Origin: Methanomassiliicoccales archaeon | GTDB taxonomy: Archaea; Thermoplasmatota; Thermoplasmata; Methanomassiliicoccales; JAUVWO01 | Length of the DNA stretch: 37,794 nucleotides | Assembly (NCBI GenBank): GCA_030604065.1 | Contig: JAUVWO010000003.1 | Location: 1 to 37,794 of the forward strand | Reading direction: 5' to 3' | Part shown: in pieces, positions 32,869-37,794 of the stretch | How the letters are laid out: the number at the start of each line of letters is the position of its first letter | Position numbering within the stretch: the first letter of the stretch is position 1 | Translations under genes and position numbers: made by a program | The notes under the pieces: model-generated | Seen by the model: the letters and a program-made list of their open reading frames with translations, nothing else | The model's database searches: none | What the model was told of the DNA's origin: nothing

Positions 32869-33516
32869 ATGAAGATCTTCATAGACACTGCCAACATAGA
32901 GCTGATAAAGGAGGTCCACAGCTGGGGCGTCCTCGACGGGGTCACCACGAACCCATCCCTGGTCGCCAAGGAGAGAATGGACTTCGAGACCTGCGTCAAC
33001 GACATATGCAAGATAGTGGACGGCCCCATATCCGCAGAGGCAGTGAGTCTGGTGGCCAAGGACATCGTCGAGGAAGGTCGCCGTCTGGCAGCCATGCACC
33101 CCAACATCAACGTGAAGGTGCCCATGACCGAGGAAGGTGTCAAGGCCACCAAGATCCTCTCGGACGAGGGCATCCCCGTGAACATGACCCTCATATTCTC
33201 CCCGTCCCAGGCGCTGCTAGCGGCCAAAGCGGGGGCACGTTACGTGTCCCCCTTCGTCGGCCGTCTAGACGACATATCCCATGATGGTATGGAGGTCGTG
33301 GACCAGACGGTGCGCATCTTCGAGAACTACGGTATCGAGACCGAGGTCATCGTCGCATCCATCCGGCATCCGTTGCACGTCGTCGAGGCGGCCCTGATCG
33401 GGGCGCATATCGCCACAATACCCTACGATGTGCTGAAGAAGATGTTCAAGCACCCGCTCACGGACAGTGGCATCGAGCGGTTCCTACAGGACTGGGAGAA
33501 GGTCAAGGACCTCTGA
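32869..33516 (+). CDS. Transaldolase (short, TalC/MipB type)
   Basis: Class I aldolase-fold enzyme of 215 residues, acting with transketolase in sugar phosphate exchange. The N-terminus [15 protein letters not shown] and [12 protein letters not shown] are typical, [16 protein letters not shown] carries the Schiff-base lysine, and [16 protein letters not shown] follows. Members of this short subfamily are either transaldolases or fructose-6-phosphate aldolases; the operon favours transaldolase. The ATG at 32869 has GGGAGG six to eight bases upstream. Confidence 0.93.
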   Translation: MKIFIDTANIELIKEVHSWGVLDGVTTNPSLVAKERMDFETCVNDICKIVDGPISAEAVSLVAKDIVEEGRRLAAMHPNINVKVPMTEEGVKATKILSDEGIPVNMTLIFSPSQALLAAKAGARYVSPFVGRLDDISHDGMEVVDQTVRIFENYGIETEVIVASIRHPLHVVEAALIGAHIATIPYDVLKKMFKHPLTDSGIERFLQDWEKVKDL

Positions 33517-33534
33517 TCCCAGCGAGGTGCTTGA

Positions 33535-34692
33535 ATGAACGACCACGATGTCGTGGTCATCGGAGCTGGCCCCAGTGGATCCCGGGCCGCCTGGGGGCTG
33601 GCAAAAGAGCATGACGTCATTGTTCTAGAAGAGCACGAGCTAGTTGGCCATCCGGTGCAGTGCACAGGATTGTTCTCGCCTCGGGTCCTGGAACTCGCTG
33701 GGGTCGACGTTCCTGTGCTGAGCCGCATCAGCGGCGCCATGATCCATTTTCCCGGAGGCGGGACTCTGCCCATTGCCGGAAAGAGCGTCAAGGGATTGGT
33801 GGTCGACCGGGGCGAGTTCGATCGGCGCATGGCAGAGCGGGCCGTGGCCGCTGGTGCAGAGCTGCGGACCAATTGCAAGGCACTATCCCTGCATGTCGCT
33901 CGGGATGAGGTCCGGGTCGCCACCACCGACGGGGATGTTCAGGCAAGGTTGGTGGTAGGGGCCGATGGCCATCGCTCCCTGGCCGCAACGAAGGTTGGAG
34001 GCAGGGATCCCCACCTGGTACGAGGCATACAGGTGGACCTGGACCATGTGCTCGACGATCAGTCTTGCATGCACGTGATCATGGGTAACGATATCGCACC
34101 AGGATTCTTCGCTTGGATGCTCCCCTGCGGAGATTTCACCCGGGTGGGACTTGGCACGGACTGGCGATACGGCCCCCCCAGTGGACGTCTGGAACCGTTG
34201 CTTAAAAGGCTCGGCCTTGATGGGACCCCGAAGCTGAGGATGCACTCGGGCATCATACCGATCGGCCCTCGGGACCGTACCTACGCCGACAGGATATTAC
34301 TGGTCGGCGATGCCGCCGGACAGGTAAAGCCAGTATCAGGCGGAGGGGTGTGGCCGGGGTTGAACGCGGCTGACTGTCTAGTGCACACCGCTTCCGCGGC
34401 GCTGGATGAGGATGACCTATCCTCAAGGCGACTGGCGCCCTACCAGGACTGCTGGAAGAGGATGGTGGGACATGACCTGGATCGGGCCATGAGGTTAAGG
34501 CGAGCGTACACCCGGCTGTCGGACGAACAGATGGACCGCATCGGCAACATGCTGGATCGGGAGGACGTTCTGGACATCCTCAACGGAGGGGATATAGACG
34601 ATCCTGCGGCTGCGGCGGTGACCGTCCTTCGACGGGTGCCGGGACTGCTGCGCTTCTCCCCCCTGATACTTGGCTCGTTGCTGAGGCGATGA
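33535..34692 (+). CDS. Geranylgeranyl reductase family flavoprotein
   Basis: FAD-dependent oxidoreductase of 385 residues. The dinucleotide motif VVVIGAGPSGSRAAWGLAKE is at the N-terminus, a VGHPVQCTGLFS segment corresponds to the cysteine-containing loop of archaeal geranylgeranyl reductases, and DRILLVGDAAGQVKPVSGGG is the second FAD motif. It probably saturates isoprenoid double bonds in archaeal membrane lipids or a related prenyl compound; which one is not decided. It sits 18 bases after transaldolase and one base before taw2. Confidence 0.85.
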   Translation: MNDHDVVVIGAGPSGSRAAWGLAKEHDVIVLEEHELVGHPVQCTGLFSPRVLELAGVDVPVLSRISGAMIHFPGGGTLPIAGKSVKGLVVDRGEFDRRMAERAVAAGAELRTNCKALSLHVARDEVRVATTDGDVQARLVVGADGHRSLAATKVGGRDPHLVRGIQVDLDHVLDDQSCMHVIMGNDIAPGFFAWMLPCGDFTRVGLGTDWRYGPPSGRLEPLLKRLGLDGTPKLRMHSGIIPIGPRDRTYADRILLVGDAAGQVKPVSGGGVWPGLNAADCLVHTASAALDEDDLSSRRLAPYQDCWKRMVGHDLDRAMRLRRAYTRLSDEQMDRIGNMLDREDVLDILNGGDIDDPAAAAVTVLRRVPGLLRFSPLILGSLLRR

Positions 34693-34693
34693 C

Positions 34694-35707
34694 ATGCGGA
34701 CCGCCAGGGTGCTGTTGGCAAAGGTCCCCAAGGCCCAGGCCACCGAGGTCATCGCTAGATTGCATCGGGAAGGACGCATGGACCGTAGCGGACGGATCAT
34801 CAGGGACGATCGCTGGGTGATGGTGCCGGTCATAGCACCAGTGCCCGGTTTCGAGACCGAGGAGGGGATCGTTCCAATGAAAGAGCTGCGCGACCCGCAC
34901 CAGGTGATCGATGCACTGACAGAAGTGCCCGATGAGCTTCGCCATCTGCTTCCTCGACGGTGGGAGTTCATTGGGAATATCGCCCTCATACGGCTGCCCA
35001 CAGCGCTCGATCCATATCGGGAGCATATCGGACAGGTCTACTCATCCGCCCTCGGAGCTTCCACGGTCGTGAGGGACGTCAGCGGTATCAGCGGGGAGTT
35101 GCGCACCCCTGATATGGAGGTGCTGTTCGGCCATGATACCATTGGGGAGAAGTTAGAGAATGGCATCCGATACCGTTTGGATGTGACCAAGGTCATGTTC
35201 TCGTCCGGTAACATAGACGAGCGCGAACGCATGGGGCATCTGGACTGCACCGGGGAGACGGTGGTGGACATGTTCGCAGGCATCGGCTATTTCTCCCTGC
35301 CACTGGCGGTACATGGTCATGCTCGACGGGTCATCGCCTGCGAGAAGAACCCAGACTCATATCACCATTTGATGGAGAATATCGCCCTCACCGACGTCAC
35401 CGACATTGTGGAACCTGTGCTGGGCGACAACCGGGACCTGATGCTCGATGCTCCCGCGGACCGGGTGGTCATGGGATATGTTTGCGGCACTGCCAGGTTC
35501 TTGGAGAAGGGGGTTTCACTGGTACGTCCTGGTGGCATGATCCACTTCCACGACACCTTTCATTCCCTAGGAGCAAGAGAGGAAGCGGAAGAGGCCATCG
35601 CCCAGGCCTGCGGAGTCAGAGGGCATCATGCCATAGGGTCCAGGGTCGTCAAGTCCTACGCCCCAGGCGTCGACCATGTGGTGGTCGACTTCATCGTACC
35701 AGGATGA
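34694..35707 (+). CDS. taw2: Class I SAM tRNA-modifying enzyme, Taw2-like (wyosine pathway)
   Basis: A 337-residue protein of the Trm5/Tyw2 group. The N-terminal domain runs to about 150, then YRLDVTKVMFSSGNIDERER, the SAM-binding VVDMFAGIGYFSLPLAVHG and CEKNPDSYHHLMENIALT. The motif after strand 4 reads VVMGYV, where Trm5 methyltransferases have an N-x-P type motif; MFSSGN and MGYV favour Taw2, which transfers the aminocarboxypropyl group of SAM to 4-demethylwyosine in tRNA-Phe. A Trm5-type m1G37 role is the alternative. No other wyosine gene is adjacent. Confidence 0.8.
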   Translation: MRTARVLLAKVPKAQATEVIARLHREGRMDRSGRIIRDDRWVMVPVIAPVPGFETEEGIVPMKELRDPHQVIDALTEVPDELRHLLPRRWEFIGNIALIRLPTALDPYREHIGQVYSSALGASTVVRDVSGISGELRTPDMEVLFGHDTIGEKLENGIRYRLDVTKVMFSSGNIDERERMGHLDCTGETVVDMFAGIGYFSLPLAVHGHARRVIACEKNPDSYHHLMENIALTDVTDIVEPVLGDNRDLMLDAPADRVVMGYVCGTARFLEKGVSLVRPGGMIHFHDTFHSLGAREEAEEAIAQACGVRGHHAIGSRVVKSYAPGVDHVVVDFIVPG

Positions 35708-35713
35708 GTTGAC

Positions 35714-35905
35714 TCAGAGCTTGGACATCGCGGCCTGGAACGCCTCGCCCATACCGCGCACCACTGCACAGTCCTTATTGCACTGCACACTGCAGGTGCA
35801 GTACTTGGGGCTCATCTCCTGCAACCACTGGGCCATGAAGGCGAACGCCTTGGCCTCGGACGCGTCCGCGCCCTCCACGTAATTTTTTAGATCAACGAGT
35901 TCCAT
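35714..35905 (-). CDS. Small Cys-rich protein, unrecognised
   Basis: A 63-residue protein not assigned to a family. Residues 1-35 are mostly helical and acidic; the centre reads CTCSVQCNKDC, that is CxCx3Cx3C, a likely metal or Fe-S ligand set; the last 17 residues are another helix. GAGGT lies before the ATG. It is divergent from a regulator that is also Cys-rich, and its stop is six bases from the convergent taw2 end. Its position and clean promoter argue that it is real. Confidence 0.65.
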   Translation of the reverse strand: MELVDLKNYVEGADASEAKAFAFMAQWLQEMSPKYCTCSVQCNKDCAVVRGMGEAFQAAMSKL

Positions 35906-35983
35906 GTTGTAGACCTCGTCCGATGAATCGATGCTTTAATATCTCTTTATTAGTTTTTAACATTTGAATATTAAGGTGATGAC
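35906..35983. promoter_or_regulatory. Divergent promoter region of the Cys-rich pair
   Basis: A 78-base AT-rich spacer. CTTTAATATC at 35934-35943 can be read as a TATA element on both strands: about 30 bases from the small-protein ATG on the minus strand, and about 45 bases from the regulator ATG on the plus strand. AGGTGATG before 35984 is the regulator's ribosome binding site. The regulator could control both genes from here. Confidence 0.5.
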
Positions 35984-36724
35984 ATGGAAGGGGGCTTGGT
36001 GGCCAAAAGGCTAGAGCGGCTGGAGGATGATCTCGATGCTTTGAGGGATACCATCTTCAGCGTACGTAGCGAGGAGTTCAAGCGCCTTGTGTTAAAGGAA
36101 GTTCAAGGGGTGTTCGAGGAGTACGGGCAGGAGTATGTGAGGGGCAGGGTCGACTGCATGGATGACCACCTCGCCTGCTCCAAGCGACGGTTCTGCGAGA
36201 ACGCCATAAACAGCACGGTGGAGGCCGCTAGCCTAGCCTACCTGCGGGGCGACTGCGATCGCACCATGGAACTGTTAGATGGACTGGAGTCGAACGTCAG
36301 CAAGCTGGAGGATGCCTGCGAGGCCGGTGATTGCCGCTCATTCGTGGTATCGCTGGTGTCGGAGATCAAGACCGTGTTCATGCTGGCCCGGCGAATAGCC
36401 GACAGGATAGATTGTCTTCCCTCAAGCCCTTCAATGTCCCTGTCGGACCTGGATCCGGAGTCGGTGGCGGAGCAGCTGGCCCCACTGTCCCACCCGTTGC
36501 GGGTGGGGATCCTCACCCGGCTTAGCGAGCGGGAGAGGTCCTTCTCGGAGCTCAGCCGTGATCTGGACCTGCGCACAGGGCATCTTCAATTCCACCTCAA
36601 AGCGTTAGATGAAGGAGGTTATGTTCACAAGGGACGTAAGAGAGGTAGCTACCGCATCACGGTCAAGGGCATGACCGCCCTGGACGGCCTGCGCGGCTTC
36701 ATGACCGGACTAGTGTGCATCTAG
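35984..36724 (+). CDS. ArsR-like winged-helix regulator with Cys-rich N-terminal region
   Basis: A 246-residue protein. Residues about 5-60 form a predicted coiled coil (KRLERLEDDLDALRDTIF). A segment near 60-75 reads CMDDHLACSKRRFC, and further cysteines occur as GDCDR and CEAGDC, so it might bind a metal or cluster. The C-terminal 85 residues are a winged helix: LSHPLRVGILTRLSERERSF, SELSRDLDLRTGHLQFHLKALDEGGYV, then a wing with GRKRGSYRIT. Likely a transcription factor of the ArsR type with an extra sensing domain. Stop shares CTAG with the convergent gene. Confidence 0.8.
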   Translation: MEGGLVAKRLERLEDDLDALRDTIFSVRSEEFKRLVLKEVQGVFEEYGQEYVRGRVDCMDDHLACSKRRFCENAINSTVEAASLAYLRGDCDRTMELLDGLESNVSKLEDACEAGDCRSFVVSLVSEIKTVFMLARRIADRIDCLPSSPSMSLSDLDPESVAEQLAPLSHPLRVGILTRLSERERSFSELSRDLDLRTGHLQFHLKALDEGGYVHKGRKRGSYRITVKGMTALDGLRGFMTGLVCI

Positions 36725-37794
36725 TCGCGGACGACTTCCTCCAGCGAACCGCTGGCCATCACTAGGTCACGCAGGGCGGCGTCATAGGGGTCGCCATCGC
36801 CCTCGAGCATCCTCCCAGCGGCACTGGAAAGGTAGTTGCCGAACTCCTCTTCCTCCTTGGTGAACTGCCATGACAGTGACGCCTCCTGGCCAGAGGCCTT
36901 GAGGAACGCAAAGGCCACCGCCCGCAGATGATGACTGCGCAACGTCGTCCTGCCAATGTCACGACCCGTGGCCTCCGGTCCCTCGGTCTTGTGGATACGA
37001 GCCCACATGTCGGCCAATGAACCAACCTCACCTAGACGGGAATAGGTAGGCAAGGTGGCCAACACCGTGCGCGAGGCCTCAAGTCGGCTGGCCTCCATAA
37101 GCATCTGCCCCGGCGACAGGTCACGCTCAAGGTTGCGCACCTCGGCGATGACCTCCGGAGACGCCACCGCCGCCAGTAGATCTCCCTCATAGCGACCCCA
37201 TAGGGCCGCCACCGCATCACCGGCGCGGGCCTCCTCCAGCACCACCGGGGAATCGCTGTCGGCCAGCACACTCCGAAGCGCCCTGGTCTCTGCATCCCCA
37301 CCCCTCATCACGGAGAGGAACCCATCCACATCGGTGCCATAGCTGCGATCCCCAATCACAAAGATACGATAGCCAGAGCGCAACGATTCGCGTTCCTCCT
37401 CCAGATAGGCATCGATGAGGGCGCGATCATCGATCTCGCCCCGAAGGTACCGCTGACGCAGGTCCTTGCTCATTTCCACCGCCGCAGGGGGGTCCCCAAA
37501 TGCCACCTTGAAGCTATGGGAAACCGATACCTCGAAATCATCCAGGTGATCCCTAGCGGCTATTCGACGAGCTAGATGGTCCACCAGATTGGTATGGACG
37601 GCGCAGTCCCGGCACACCCGCATCCGGCGATCGGCCGACAGCCAGCCCACTGTCATGCAGGCGCCCTCATGGCCGCAGACGTCGTCCCGATAGACGTAGC
37701 CGCAGGACGCGATGCGCTCCTCCACATAAGCTGCAGGAGCCTGGGGGGCCTTGCCGGTGACGGTCAGGCCATCGGGCAGTGAGTACACGTGCAG
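36721..37794 (-). CDS. Unrecognised protein with N-terminal zinc-type cysteines, possibly cut at the 5' end
   Basis: At least 355 residues, reading out of the window in frame; the GTG at 37788 may be the start, but an upstream start cannot be excluded. Near residues 29-62 there are cysteines in CGYVYRDDVCGHEGAC and later CRDCAVH, suggesting a zinc ribbon. The rest is mostly helical, acidic and without hydrophobic segments, so it should be cytoplasmic. No family is recognised. It overlaps the regulator by four bases, tail to tail. Confidence 0.7.
   Translation of the reverse strand: MHVYSLPDGLTVTGKAPQAPAAYVEERIASCGYVYRDDVCGHEGACMTVGWLSADRRMRVCRDCAVHTNLVDHLARRIAARDHLDDFEVSVSHSFKVAFGDPPAAVEMSKDLRQRYLRGEIDDRALIDAYLEEERESLRSGYRIFVIGDRSYGTDVDGFLSVMRGGDAETRALRSVLADSDSPVVLEEARAGDAVAALWGRYEGDLLAAVASPEVIAEVRNLERDLSPGQMLMEASRLEASRTVLATLPTYSRLGEVGSLADMWARIHKTEGPEATGRDIGRTTLRSHHLRAVAFAFLKASGQEASLSWQFTKEEEEFGNYLSSAAGRMLEGDGDPYDAALRDLVMASGSLEEVVRD

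Noticed and set aside
1-37794. CRISPR arrays, tRNA or rRNA genes, insertion sequences, prophage genes, toxin-antitoxin or defence genes
   Set aside because: No direct-repeat array, no tRNA-like GGTTCGAATCC arm, no transposase or integrase motif, and no phage or restriction gene was seen anywhere in the window.

Overview
The window looks like a chromosomal segment of a euryarchaeon of class Thermoplasmata, most likely Methanomassiliicoccales or a close relative. The archaeal evidence is PCNA, TFS, a split transketolase, a geranylgeranyl-reductase-like flavoprotein, a Taw2-like tRNA enzyme, an aCPSF2-like beta-CASP nuclease, and TATA-type promoters with GGAGGTGATC-type ribosome binding sites. 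The methanogen evidence is an fpo-type (F420H2-dehydrogenase-like) complex I operon, HdrC/HdrB, and a protein I read as methanogenesis marker 11. The radical SAM protein resembles the Ta0216 family of Thermoplasma. No mcr, rRNA, tRNA, CRISPR array or insertion sequence is visible, so the assignment is an inference.

Layout. Bases 1-10107 (minus strand) hold one tightly packed operon, fpoA-B-C-D-H-I-J(N)-J(C)-K-L-M-N, with fpoN running off the left edge. No FpoF-type F420H2 input subunit lies in the visible part. FpoI is enlarged by what looks like an internal ferredoxin duplication, giving four 4Fe-4S motifs instead of two. Bases 10242-15648 hold proC, a B12-binding radical SAM protein, a cis-prenyl transferase, the marker 11-like protein and a KptA RNA phosphotransferase. 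Bases 15697-22966 hold a bacterial-style tetrahydrofolate C1 module on alternating strands: folD, fhs, metF, an AcsE-like methyl-THF:corrinoid methyltransferase and purH, with a polysaccharide deacetylase inserted. Bases 22974-28262 hold a GntP-type permease with a small zinc-site protein, hdrC-hdrB, nadC, a beta-CASP nuclease and yjbQ. A gap of about 560 bases with a striking overlapping inverted repeat then precedes an unrecognised membrane protein. Bases 29897-35707 hold information-processing and sugar-phosphate genes: tfs, pcn, transketolase N and C subunits, transaldolase, a geranylgeranyl-reductase-like protein and taw2. The right end holds a Cys-rich small protein divergent from a Cys-rich winged-helix regulator, and a partial unknown gene.

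How they fit together. In methanogens lacking the H4MPT methyl branch, C1 units for purines could come from methyl-corrinoid through AcsE to methyl-THF, MetF to methylene-THF, FolD to formyl-THF, and then PurH; Fhs offers a formate entry. HdrCB (with an HdrA encoded elsewhere) and the headless Fpo complex would serve energy metabolism through heterodisulfide and ferredoxin. These links are inferred from gene families and neighbourhood, not demonstrated.

Style of the genome. Genes are very compact. All seven convergent pairs in the window overlap or lie within 7 bases of each other, and many starts overlap the preceding stop. GC content looks high in genes and drops at promoters.
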